Part shown: one piece after another, positions 51,083 to 59,530 of the stretch | Layout of the letters: the number at the start of each line of letters is the position of its first letter | Numbering within the stretch: position 1 is the first letter of the stretch | Origin: Streptosporangium violaceochromogenes | Lineage (GTDB): Bacteria; Actinomycetota; Actinomycetes; Streptosporangiales; Streptosporangiaceae | Assembly: GCF_014654615.1 (NCBI RefSeq) | Contig: NZ_BNBB01000004.1 | Span: 62,001 to 126,000 of the forward strand | Length of the DNA: 64,000 bases | Reading direction: 5' to 3' | Position numbers and translations under genes: made by a program | The notes under the pieces: generated by a model | Database searches by the model: none | What the model saw: only the letters and a program-made list of their open reading frames with translations | What the model was told of the DNA's origin: nothing

Positions 51083-51538
51083 TCAGGCGTCGACCAGTAG
51101 GCTCTCGACGCACAGTACGAGCGTCTCCATGGCGATCTCGTTCTTGGTCGCGCTCAGCGTCGGACCGGTGTATTTCGTCGGCCAGCCCCGGTCGAAGTTC
51201 CAGCGCATCGCCTCCTGGCGGTTCTCGTCCAGCAGCACGATCGAGCCCGATGTGCGCCGCACCTTTCCGTTGAGCGCCTCGACCACCCAGTTGAAGAAGC
51301 CGACGTGACCGGTGATGCCGCGCTTGAGGGTGATGTTGGTGAACTTCTTCAGCCCGGGGATCTTGCGGACGGTGATGTCCTCGCTGCCGTTGCGGTACTC
51401 GATCGCCGGGATTTCCAGCTCCAGCCCGCTGGCCTCGGTGAACGAGCCGCTCACCGCCACCCCGTCGTCGCTGACGTTGGTGACGATGACCTGGAAGTTG
51501 TAAGCCGCGTAGGGATCGTCCCGGATCACGGGTGGCAT
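51083..51538 (-). CDS. Inner tube protein (gp19-like, Afp1-like)
   Basis: A 151-residue phage tail tube protein. YNFQVIVTNVSDDGVAVSGS, FTEASGLELEIPAIEYRNGS, NITLKRGITGHVGFFNWVV and WPTKYTGPTLSATKNEIAME are conserved. It stacks to form the inner tube through which cargo passes. The ATG at 51536-51538 was chosen; GAGAGG lies upstream. It follows the main sheath gene by 41 bases. Confidence 0.93.
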   Translation of the reverse strand: MPPVIRDDPYAAYNFQVIVTNVSDDGVAVSGSFTEASGLELEIPAIEYRNGSEDITVRKIPGLKKFTNITLKRGITGHVGFFNWVVEALNGKVRRTSGSIVLLDENRQEAMRWNFDRGWPTKYTGPTLSATKNEIAMETLVLCVESLLVDA

Positions 51539-51579
51539 CGGTTGGCCTCTCTTCCTCAGAGAACTCCTGGGGGTGGAAC

Positions 51580-53844
51580 TCAGAGCTGGGTCTCGCGGGT
51601 CTTCTGCTGGATCCGGAAGATCACGAATTCGGCCGGGAAGACCGGCGCGACGCCGATGACGCAGATGAGCCTGCCGTTGCGCAGGTCGTCCTCGGTCATC
51701 GTCGAGCGGTCGCACGCGACGAAGAACGCCTCGTCCGCGGTGGTTCCGGCGAGCGCGCCGCTGCGCCACACGGTGGTGAGGAAGTTCGTCACCGTCTGAC
51801 GGACCAGCGCCCACAACGCCTCGTCGTTGGGCTCGAACACCACCCACTGGGTGCCCTCGTCGATCGACTCCTCCAGGAAGAGGAACAGCCGGCGGACGTT
51901 GACGTACTTCCAGGCACTGTCCGAGGAGAGCGTGCGCGCCCCCCACACCCGGTGGCCGAGCCCGGGGAAGAACCGCAGCGCGTTGATCCCCTTGGGGTTC
52001 AGCAGGTCCTGGTGCCGCTTGGTGACGTCCTGGGCGATGCCGTCGGTGAGCCGGATGCCCCGGATCACCACGTTGGCCGGCGCCTTGTGCACGCCTCGCT
52101 CCACGTCCACGCGGGCGTAGACGCCGGCCAGGTGCCCTGACGGCGGCACCTCGACGTCCCGGTTGGTCGACGGGTCCCGGGTGACCAGCCACGGGTAGTA
52201 CAGCGCGGCGTACTTGGTGTCGAAGGGCTCGCGGAACGCCTGGATGCCCTCGATGTCCAGTCCGTCCTGCGGGTCGAGGATCGCGAACCGGTCCTTGAGC
52301 AGCTCGCAGTGCGTGATCAGCGCCGACCCGACCGTCCCCGACCACACCCCCGGCACCGCGCACACGGCCACCTCGTCGATGTCCTCAAGCGCGACGACAC
52401 CGGTCCGCAGACCGCTGCCGCCGTCCTCGCCGACGAAGTCCGCCACGGTCAGCGTCTCGTAGGAGTCCGACCCCTCGCCCAGGGTCAGCCACGCCCCCGT
52501 CGCCGGAATCGGGAAGCGGGCGGGGTCGGTGGACAGGCCCTCCAGCGCCCTGGCCCGGACGAGCTGCGACCGGCTCGCCAGCGTGGCCACCACGCTCGAC
52601 GGCTGGTCGCCGGTGAGACGGAGGTTGCCGAACGTCTCGTCGGTCGTCGTCCCGGCGGGGTCGGTGAACCGGACGTCCACCTGGGCCTCCACCAGGTACA
52701 GCCGGTCGGTCTCGAAGAGCGTCCCCGGCACCGCGCCGTTGAACGTGACGACGTCCCCGGCGACCGCGTCGACCGTCAGGACCGTCAGGCTCCCGCCGTC
52801 GTCGAGCTGAACCACCGCGTCCTCGTACAGGCGGCCCGCGCCGCCCACCCGCAGCGTCCGGCCCGCGCCCGCGACGTTGCCCCGGCGCACGCGGCGCACC
52901 GGCAGGCCCTCCCGCCATCGCGGGTGTGCCGTCCCCGCGGGAAGGGTCAGCGTGACACGGCCCGACGCCGGCTGCCCCACCTGCACCTTGTACCGGGTGG
53001 CGCCGATCAGCACCCATACGTCGGCGGGCAGCTCGCCGGCGTTCAGCCCGGTCACCTCGGCCACCTCGACGGTCTCGCTGTCGGCGTCGGCGTCGGCGGC
53101 CAGCCGCGTGACGAACAGCGCCCCCTCCTGAGGGTCGGGCAGCACCGGCAGCGCGGCCCCGACGACCGGTGTGATCCTCACCCTCACCCCGGCGCCCCAG
53201 GCCCCTGGGCTCACCGCGGAGAACTCCAGCGTGCGTTCCGTACCTCGCGAGCCGACCTGCACGTAGTCTCCGCGCGCCACCTTGACCTCGGCGGGCAAGG
53301 GCGCGTCCAGTTCGACCCGGCGGGTGGTCACGTCATAGGAGGCGATCCTCGCGGCGTGGATCGACCTCTGGTCGTCCCCACGGAAGATCTCCAGCCGCTG
53401 ACCGACCCCCGTGAACCCGATCAGGTGGCCGAGCTCCACGCTCTTCGCGCCCCGCGCGGCGTCACCGGCGACAGGGCTCATCAGGCCGTGGCCCAGAACG
53501 CCGGACGCCGCCGTCGCCTGCTTGGCGACCACCCGCTTGACGTACAGACGCCGGCCGCCGTTGTCGAAGAAGCCCTTGACGGCCAGGGGGAACAGCCACC
53601 ACCTGCCTCCCTCCGCCGGGTTTCCGGCCCACGCGTCGCGGACGGCCGGGTCAGGCTCGGGCAGGAAGCCGCCGAAAGTGCGCTGAAACTCCAGGAAGCT
53701 GGTGACCAGCTTGGGTTTTCCGGTGTACGGACCGCGGAGGGTGACTCCGACCATACCCGCCGTGCTGGTGCTCACCCCCGCGATCGGCCGCGGTCCCGCG
53801 TCGACCTCCTCGACGTAGACGCCGGGGCTCAGATACTCGGGCAT
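51580..53844 (-). CDS. Main contractile sheath protein
   Basis: A 754-residue sheath. The N-terminal PEYLSPGVYVEEVDAGPRPI is the handshake strand. TAGMVGVTLRGPYTGKPKLV and FFDNGGRRLYVKRVV follow. Between about 130 and 430 is a large insert with repeated beta segments, longer than in typical sheaths. The conserved core ends with RVDVERGVHKAPANVVIRG, HRVWGARTLSSDSAWKYVNV and FPAEFVIFRIQQKTRETQL. It contracts to drive the tube. The insert should protrude on the particle surface (inference). Confidence 0.93.
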   Translation of the reverse strand: MPEYLSPGVYVEEVDAGPRPIAGVSTSTAGMVGVTLRGPYTGKPKLVTSFLEFQRTFGGFLPEPDPAVRDAWAGNPAEGGRWWLFPLAVKGFFDNGGRRLYVKRVVAKQATAASGVLGHGLMSPVAGDAARGAKSVELGHLIGFTGVGQRLEIFRGDDQRSIHAARIASYDVTTRRVELDAPLPAEVKVARGDYVQVGSRGTERTLEFSAVSPGAWGAGVRVRITPVVGAALPVLPDPQEGALFVTRLAADADADSETVEVAEVTGLNAGELPADVWVLIGATRYKVQVGQPASGRVTLTLPAGTAHPRWREGLPVRRVRRGNVAGAGRTLRVGGAGRLYEDAVVQLDDGGSLTVLTVDAVAGDVVTFNGAVPGTLFETDRLYLVEAQVDVRFTDPAGTTTDETFGNLRLTGDQPSSVVATLASRSQLVRARALEGLSTDPARFPIPATGAWLTLGEGSDSYETLTVADFVGEDGGSGLRTGVVALEDIDEVAVCAVPGVWSGTVGSALITHCELLKDRFAILDPQDGLDIEGIQAFREPFDTKYAALYYPWLVTRDPSTNRDVEVPPSGHLAGVYARVDVERGVHKAPANVVIRGIRLTDGIAQDVTKRHQDLLNPKGINALRFFPGLGHRVWGARTLSSDSAWKYVNVRRLFLFLEESIDEGTQWVVFEPNDEALWALVRQTVTNFLTTVWRSGALAGTTADEAFFVACDRSTMTEDDLRNGRLICVIGVAPVFPAEFVIFRIQQKTRETQL

Positions 53845-53864
53845 TGACTGGCTCCTCGCTTCCT

Positions 53865-54590
53865 CTACTGATCGCGGATCTCAATGACGTGCCGGCGATC
53901 GACGCCCTCGGGCAGGCGCACCGTCAGGGACCCGGCACGGCCCGGCCGTTCGGTGGCCCGCAGGCGGAACGTCTCCTCGACGGCGTCCTCATCTGTCTTC
54001 TCGCCCTCCCAGCGCAGGGCGAGCCGGAAGGCACCCGTGTCGTCGGACAACGTGCGCTCGTGCCACGGCATCAGCTCCCGGCTCGTCCGGCCGCGCGCCT
54101 CGACCAGCGCGTTCGCGACCGGCGCCCGGGTCGTCGCGTCGAGCACGACGCCGTGCACCGTCCGCAGGCCGGGAGGGTAGGGAAAGGAGGTGCTCGGCAG
54201 CAGCCGGAGCAGCCTCGGCTCCGTCCGCACCGCCGGCGGGTGGTCGTCGTCGTAGGGGTGCACCAGGAACTCGACGCCGATGAGGCCCGACGAGAACGGC
54301 CGGTCGTCGGCGGGGTACATCGGCCGGTAGCCGGCGGCCGCGAACCGGGCGCGGTGGCGCTCCGGCGCGGCCCGCCCCGGCCTGCCTCGCCGCCCCAGGC
54401 CCGGGTAGACGACGGCCGCGCTCGGCGTGCGGACGGCGGCGACGTCCTGCGGTACCCAGCCGTCGCCGGTCCACCGGTCCAGCTCGACCGTCACACCGGT
54501 CGTACGGACCCGCCGGGCGTGGTCGTCGAACGGGATGAACCACACCGGGCTGTGGAGCACCGAGCGCGCCAGGGGCGTGAAGCGGCTCAT
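53865..54590 (-). CDS. eCIS cluster protein with carboxypeptidase-regulatory-like domain
   Basis: A 241-residue protein. The N-terminal part SVLHSPVWFIPFDDHARRVR has no recognised family. A beta-sandwich of carboxypeptidase-regulatory type is suggested by VHGVVLDATTRAPVANALVE and DTGAFRLALRWEGE (about 145-195). It ends DRRHVIEIRDQ. The ATG at 54588-54590 overlaps the DUF4255 stop (ATGA). Such domains mediate protein contacts; a cap or sheath-decoration role is inference. Confidence 0.75.
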   Translation of the reverse strand: MSRFTPLARSVLHSPVWFIPFDDHARRVRTTGVTVELDRWTGDGWVPQDVAAVRTPSAAVVYPGLGRRGRPGRAAPERHRARFAAAGYRPMYPADDRPFSSGLIGVEFLVHPYDDDHPPAVRTEPRLLRLLPSTSFPYPPGLRTVHGVVLDATTRAPVANALVEARGRTSRELMPWHERTLSDDTGAFRLALRWEGEKTDEDAVEETFRLRATERPGRAGSLTVRLPEGVDRRHVIEIRDQ

Positions 54591-55162
54591 GGCGCGGCCG
54601 TCCCGTTGACGACCCTGCTGCGCACCGGCCGGACCTCCCGCCCCGCGACGGCGTCCAGGTTGACGACGCGGAACTCGTAGTTCAGGGAGAGCCGGTACGG
54701 CTTCTGGATGGCGTACCAGACCCACGACTTCTGATCCAGGGTGAGCGGCGTCAGCGTGACGTGCAGGGCGTCCGTGGACGCCGCCAGGCTGCCCGACAGC
54801 TGGGCGCCGTCCAGGATCGCGTCGTCGTAGAACGTCTGCAGGGCGCGGCCGAGCATGCGGTGCTGGGTCGGCTGGTCGCCGCCCCACGGGGTGATCAGAT
54901 ATCGCAGCAGCAACGCCATCGGCGGCTTGCGGACGGTGGGCGCCTCCGGTGGCCGGGAACGCACCGGCGGCCTGTTGCGCGACGACGGGTCCTCGGCGAT
55001 CTCGTAGAGGAACACCGTGAGCTTGGGCGGCGGCGTCTGGACCGGTTCGGAGAGGTCGTGCAGCTCCGCGATCGGCGGGTCCTGGCTGAGCCCGTGCAGG
55101 GAACGCGTCAGAGTTCTCACGATGGTCGCCGAGACGTCGGCGATGACACCGAAGTCACCCAT
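54587..55162 (-). CDS. DUF4255 protein, putative tail terminator (Afp16/Pvc16-like)
   Basis: A 191-residue DUF4255 protein. DVSATIVRTLTRSLHGLSQD, KLTVFLYEIAEDPSSRNRPP, LLRYLITPWGGDQPTQHRML and LDQKSWVWYAIQKPYRLSLN are typical. Afp16-type proteins cap the distal end of tube and sheath and set length. It is the first gene of the eCIS operon. The ATG at 55160-55162 is preceded by AGGGGAGGG, a strong ribosome site. Confidence 0.92.
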   Translation of the reverse strand: MGDFGVIADVSATIVRTLTRSLHGLSQDPPIAELHDLSEPVQTPPPKLTVFLYEIAEDPSSRNRPPVRSRPPEAPTVRKPPMALLLRYLITPWGGDQPTQHRMLGRALQTFYDDAILDGAQLSGSLAASTDALHVTLTPLTLDQKSWVWYAIQKPYRLSLNYEFRVVNLDAVAGREVRPVRSRVVNGTAAP

Positions 55163-55242
55163 GCGAGACCCTCCCCTGCCCGGCGCCGAGAACGTGCCAG
55201 GGAGAGCATGCCGGGACCCGCGTGGCGCGAACGCGATCGAAT

Positions 55243-55259
55243 CGTCACGCGGGCGTCAC
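55243..55259 (-). promoter_or_regulatory. Candidate SARP-type direct repeat upstream of eCIS operon
   Basis: CGTCAC occurs at 55243-55248 and 55254-55259, an exact 11-base period, about 81 bases before the first eCIS gene. SARP regulators bind heptamer direct repeats with 11-base period, and a SARP/BTAD gene lies 0.5 kb away. No good -10 box follows at the usual 8-base distance, so this is tentative. Confidence 0.3.
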
Positions 55260-55332
55260 CGGCTTGTTCCGGCCACCGCACGACAACGAGACCGAAGACG
55301 CGCCGGCGATGCCGGGGTGACAGCGATGATGC

Positions 55333-55542
55333 ATGCTTCCGCTCGTGGAGACCCCGGTGGAGCGCGGCGGAACGTTGATACTCCGAGTGTGGGTGGAAGA
55401 GGGCCGGCAGGACGGTTTCCGGGCCCGGGTCATCTGCACGACAGGTCCCGGTCTGGTGAGGTCCCAGGCGATCGGCGAGCTCGCCGAGGTGCACACGGTC
55501 GTCCAGGCGTGGCTCGACGAGCTGCTGGAGGCGGGCGGGTGA
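55333..55542 (+). CDS. Small actinobacterial hypothetical protein
   Basis: A 69-residue protein. The core GGTLILRVWVEEGRQDGFRA then VHTVVQAWLDELLEAGG predicts three strands and a helix, and resembles short actinobacterial proteins often found beside regulatory ORFs (memory). Codon third positions are GC-rich as expected for coding DNA. It lies between the divergent eCIS operon and the BTAD regulator. No function can be assigned; the start codon has no strong ribosome site. Confidence 0.55.
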   Translation: MLPLVETPVERGGTLILRVWVEEGRQDGFRARVICTTGPGLVRSQAIGELAEVHTVVQAWLDELLEAGG

Positions 55543-55690
55543 CGCTTCCGCGACGGCGTGGTGACACCAAAACCCTTAGCATTCGTCACGGCAGGGGAGT
55601 GCGAACGGGCGATATTCAGGATAAATAGAAATGCCCAATGTACAGGGGGAAGATCTTGCGCGCGTAAAGGCGGCGAACATCGGGTTTACT

Positions 55691-55699
55691 TGCTCTAAT
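55691..55699 (+). promoter_or_regulatory. Candidate extended -10 promoter of the BTAD regulator
   Basis: TGC-TCTAAT (55691-55699) has an extended TG-n and a 5/6 match to TATAAT, about 72 bases before the regulator's ATG. No clear -35 box is seen 17 bases upstream. The stretch 55543-55770 is otherwise noncoding and less GC-rich. Confidence 0.35.
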
Positions 55700-55770
55700 G
55701 TGGGTGTTGACCTGTCCCGTACCACACCGGAAAGTGATCACCAAAGGCAACACCGGCCCCGGGGGAACCG

Positions 55771-56550
55771 ATGATCGCAGACACCCACGTCGTTTCATTA
55801 CGACTCCTCAAGGGGTTCGCGCTGTGCGTCGGGCAGAACCGCGTCTCGATATCGTCGAGCGCTCAGCGACTCGTCGCGTTTCTCGCCCTTCAAGACAGCC
55901 CGCGCGCCCGCGCCTATGTGGCCGGAACGCTGTGGCCCGACGCCACGACGTCCCGCGCCAACGCCAATCTGAGGTCGTCGCTGTGGCGGGCGGCGCGCAT
56001 GGGCCACCAGATCATCGAGGCGTCCTCCCAGGAACTGGCGATCGGCAAGCGCATCACCGTGGACATCCGCGACGCGGCCGCCCGCGCCCACCGCCTGCTC
56101 GACACCTCACGATCGTGCGACGACATCCTCACCATGCAGACGCTGACCGACCTGTCCGCCGATCTCCTGCCCGACTGGTCCGAGAGTGACTGGGTGCTGA
56201 TCGAGCAGGAGCAGTACCACCAGCTCCGGCTGCACGCGCTGGAGGCGATGTCCGAGCGACTCATCGCGGCCAGGCGCCACGGCGAGGCGGTCGCCGCCGG
56301 GCTCGCCGCCGTCCGGGCGGAACCCCTCCGGGAGAGCGCCCACCGCGTGCTTGTGAAGGCCCATCTCTCCGCGGGCAACCGCGCCGCCGCACTACGCCAG
56401 TACGAACAGTGCCGCACCGTGCTCCGTAACGAGCTGGGCCTGGAGCCGTCCCAGACGCTCAAGAACCTTCTTCCGCATCTGTCCGGGCGCCCCCACCCCA
56501 CCGCCGCGGCGTGGCCCGCCACCTCGACGCCCTACCCGTCCGCGATGTGA
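55771..56550 (+). CDS. SARP/AfsR-type regulator with BTAD domain
   Basis: A 259-residue regulator. The N-terminal winged-helix (about 8-100) has VVSLRLLKGFALCVG, SAQRLVAFLALQD, LWPDATTSRANANLRSSLWR. The bacterial transcriptional activation domain (about 105-245) has LEAMSERLIAARRHGEAVAA, LRESAHRVLVKAHLSAGNRA and ALRQYEQCRTVLRNELGLEP. SARP proteins activate secondary-metabolite and other clusters. Its location beside the eCIS 5' end suggests it controls the particle genes (inference). The ATG at 55771 has GGGGGAA upstream. Confidence 0.88.
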   Translation: MIADTHVVSLRLLKGFALCVGQNRVSISSSAQRLVAFLALQDSPRARAYVAGTLWPDATTSRANANLRSSLWRAARMGHQIIEASSQELAIGKRITVDIRDAAARAHRLLDTSRSCDDILTMQTLTDLSADLLPDWSESDWVLIEQEQYHQLRLHALEAMSERLIAARRHGEAVAAGLAAVRAEPLRESAHRVLVKAHLSAGNRAAALRQYEQCRTVLRNELGLEPSQTLKNLLPHLSGRPHPTAAAWPATSTPYPSAM

Positions 56551-57049
56551 CCGGCCGCCCTCGCGACCTCGCACGCCCGCCGGGCCCTCGCATCCCTTGA
56601 CACACCCCCTGCGCTCAGAGTCTCGTGGCGCCGTTCCTCACCACACGCGGCCGGGATTCCCCCATACCCGGCGAATTCCCAACAGCCGCATTCCAAACAC
56701 CACCGGCTTTCCCATCGGAGATTATCGGCCACTTTCCGGGAGCGATTCGGCAGCCCCGAGAAGAATGATCATGAAATAAAACAAACGGATCTGAACGGCC
56801 AAATTCCCTCAACGAGCGGCGGAGCGAACTTTCCAGAGGATTTCGAAGCTCCTCCAGCGGGCGAGGCCGCCGGCGCGTTGAAGCGAAGCGCTACACACGT
56901 CCGCAACGGCCAGGGGCGTACGCGCGGGAGCGCCGCGAAATACGCACGTAATGACCTTCGCCACACCGACCACACCACCGACCACGGCCGCGGGCCCGTG
57001 GCGCGCTCCTTGGCCGCCGGGGAGTGGCCGCCGTACGCCTCACGACCTC
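56551..57049. other. Noncoding stretch between convergent regulator and Rph-like genes
   Basis: About 500 bases with several short open frames but none with a ribosome site and recognisable protein. The 56660-56830 part is AT-richer than the surroundings. I see no repeat or clear terminator hairpin with a T-run. Confidence 0.45.
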
Positions 57050-59530
57050 TCACGTCAGCACCTCGACGGTGCCGCGCTCGCCGTCCACCCGGACACGGTC
57101 GCCGTCATGGATCCGCATGGTGGCGTTGCCTGTGCCCACCACCGCCGGGATGCCCAGTTCGCGGGCCACGATGGAGGCGTGCGACAGCGGCGCGCCCATG
57201 TCCGTCACGATGGCGGCGGCGCGGGGGAACAGCGGCGTCCAGCCCACGTTCGTCAGCGTCGTGACCAGGATCTCCCCGGGGTTGAGCCGATCGCCCTCCT
57301 CCGGGCCGGAAATCAGGCGGACGACGCCTTCCACGACACCGGGGGCACCGGGGAAGCCTGTCACGGTGTCGCTGACCGGGACCGTGTGGCCGCGGGCGTC
57401 GTACAGGTCGGCCCGCCGGTCGGGGTCGGCGGCCCAGCGCACGGGGTCGAAGTGACCGACGATCCACGCGGGGTACGGCGGCAGCGCGGCGTACTGCTCG
57501 TAGGTGGCCCGCCGCACCGGCACCTTCTCCAGGACGGAGGTGTTCCCGCGCAGCAGGTCCAGCAGTTCGGCCAGGTAGAGATGGAACACGTCCTCGCCCC
57601 GGCCGGTCAGCTCCCCGGCCCGCACGGCGAAGGCACGCAGCACCCAGAACACCCGCACAACCTCCGAGCGGGTGGACTCACGGTCGCGCACGACGCCGTT
57701 GAAGCGCCGGACCCGCTCGCGCATCGCCTTCTCCTTACCCGGATGGCGCTCGGTGAAGCGCGCCCACGCCTCCTCGCGCGCCTTCGCCTGCCGGGCGAGC
57801 AGCGTCTCGGTGCCGGCTCTCAGGTCGCGCAGACCGGCGAGCCGGGTGTCGACCCAGCCGGGATCCTCGCCGGGGCGGGGGGCGGAGACCTCGAACTCGT
57901 GGGGGCCCCGGTGTCCGTAGGCGCGGGCGAACTCCTCCGCGGTGATCTCACCGTGCGCCAGTTTGGTCAGGCCGGTGACGGGGCCCATGCTGGCCAGCTC
58001 GCCGTCGGCGTTGGCGCCGGTGAGCATGGCCTCGGCGTCCATGTCGCCCATCATCGTGCGCAGCAGGCCGCGAGTGCGCAGCAGGGAGGCGCCGCCCTGC
58101 CGGCCGGCGGCCTCGAGCATGGCCGAGGCGGTGACCAGGTGCGGCTGGATCTCACGTTCGTACAGGCCGGCCAGCTCCGTCGCCGAGTCGGTGGCCGCGA
58201 TGCGCGTGCGCAGGTCCTCACACCGCCGCCGGGCGGTGGCCAGGAACGCGCGCATGCCCTTGAGGTTGGCACGGACCCGTAACCGGACGCGGATCGCCGT
58301 GGGGATGACGTGCCCGACGGTCCCCCAGCGCAAAAGCTTCACCCTCGGCACGTCGAGGCCGGGCGGAACCTTGCCGAAGACGTCCTCCACCGCGCTGAGC
58401 AGGCTCTTCGCACGCAGCGCCCTGACCATGGAGTAGACCGGGCTGAGGTTCATGTAGAAGCGGCCGCCGATGTTGCCCACCAGGTCGATCCCGGGCATGG
58501 CCGAGGCGGACATGGCCTCGTGGATGAACAGCCGTACGAACGACCAGGTCAGCGGCGTCATCACATCCGGGATGGCCTCTCCCAGGTTGCCCGCCGTCCA
58601 CAGGTAGACGCCCTTGAGGCTGTCGTTCCACTCCTCGACCCGCGGTTTGAGTCCGGTGATCGGACGGGCCTGCAGGATCGTGAAAGCGCCATCACGCCGA
58701 GCCCATTCGACGTCCATCGGCATGCCGTACAGCTTCTGCACGCGCGCCCCGAGCGCGGCCAGCTCCACGGCCTGCCCCGGGGAGAGAACCGGCTCGCGGC
58801 GCAGTTCGGCGGGCACGGGCCGCTCCTCGGAGCCGGCCGGGGTGGGCACGGTCATGACCGTTTTGTCGGCCGTCTGCGTCCGGATCACCGTGCCGCCCGA
58901 GACCACGATCATGTCGGGGGTGACCTGGCCACCGACCACGGCCTCACCCAGCCCCCAGGAGGCGTTGACGACCGTCTCGTCGCGGGCTCCGGTGACCGGG
59001 TCGGCGGTGAACATGACGCCGGCCGCGTCCGCCGCGACCAGTTCCTGCACCACCACCGCCAACGCCACCTCGTCATGCGCGACACCGTTCCGGTCGCGGT
59101 AGACGACGGCGCGCGCGTTCCACAGCGAGGCCCAGCACCGCTTGACCGCGTCCAGAACGGCGTCGCCCCGGATGTTGAGGTAGGTGTCCTGCTGGCCGGC
59201 GAACGACATCTCCGGCAGATCCTCGGCGGTGGCCGACGAGCGGACGGCGACCGGCACGTCCTCACCGAGGGCCCGATAGGCGCGCAGGATCTCCTCGGCG
59301 ATGTGCGCCGGAATGTCGTGGCGGGCGAACAGCTCCGCGGTACGCGCGGGATCCGCCGGGTCGATCTTGTCGCGGAAGGGTGCCACGAAGGCGCGATAGG
59401 CATCGGTCGTGACGTGGAACCCTCCGGGAACCGGCAGCCCGGCCCGGATGAGCCGGGCCAGCGAGGCCCCTTTACCGCCCACGGTGGGCAGGTCGGCCGC
59501 GGTGTCGTCGAGGGGAAGCACAGGTTTCAC
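57050..59530 (-). CDS. PEP-utilising/ATP-grasp protein, rifampin-phosphotransferase-like
   Basis: An 826-residue protein. The N-terminal ATP-binding PPDK-type domain (about 1-310) has TVGGKGASLARLIRAGLPVP, VAVRSSATAEDLPEMSFAGQ and GVMFTADPVTGARDE. A central helical domain (about 320-720) follows. The C-terminal swivelling phosphohistidine domain has AAAIVTDMGAPLSHASIVAR with His near 785, and ends the protein. The ATP-middle-His order without a C-terminal PEP barrel is that of rifampin phosphotransferase, not PEP synthase. Whether it phosphorylates rifamycins is unproven. The GTG at 59528-59530 overlaps the tetR stop and has AAGGAG eight bases upstream, which decides the start. Confidence 0.85.
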   Translation of the reverse strand: MKPVLPLDDTAADLPTVGGKGASLARLIRAGLPVPGGFHVTTDAYRAFVAPFRDKIDPADPARTAELFARHDIPAHIAEEILRAYRALGEDVPVAVRSSATAEDLPEMSFAGQQDTYLNIRGDAVLDAVKRCWASLWNARAVVYRDRNGVAHDEVALAVVVQELVAADAAGVMFTADPVTGARDETVVNASWGLGEAVVGGQVTPDMIVVSGGTVIRTQTADKTVMTVPTPAGSEERPVPAELRREPVLSPGQAVELAALGARVQKLYGMPMDVEWARRDGAFTILQARPITGLKPRVEEWNDSLKGVYLWTAGNLGEAIPDVMTPLTWSFVRLFIHEAMSASAMPGIDLVGNIGGRFYMNLSPVYSMVRALRAKSLLSAVEDVFGKVPPGLDVPRVKLLRWGTVGHVIPTAIRVRLRVRANLKGMRAFLATARRRCEDLRTRIAATDSATELAGLYEREIQPHLVTASAMLEAAGRQGGASLLRTRGLLRTMMGDMDAEAMLTGANADGELASMGPVTGLTKLAHGEITAEEFARAYGHRGPHEFEVSAPRPGEDPGWVDTRLAGLRDLRAGTETLLARQAKAREEAWARFTERHPGKEKAMRERVRRFNGVVRDRESTRSEVVRVFWVLRAFAVRAGELTGRGEDVFHLYLAELLDLLRGNTSVLEKVPVRRATYEQYAALPPYPAWIVGHFDPVRWAADPDRRADLYDARGHTVPVSDTVTGFPGAPGVVEGVVRLISGPEEGDRLNPGEILVTTLTNVGWTPLFPRAAAIVTDMGAPLSHASIVARELGIPAVVGTGNATMRIHDGDRVRVDGERGTVEVLT

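Noticed and set aside
30857..55162. Prophage interpretation of the tail-like gene cluster
   Set aside because: There are no capsid, portal, terminase, lysis or integrase genes, while the AAA+ ATPase, DUF4255 terminator and gene order are those of eCIS.
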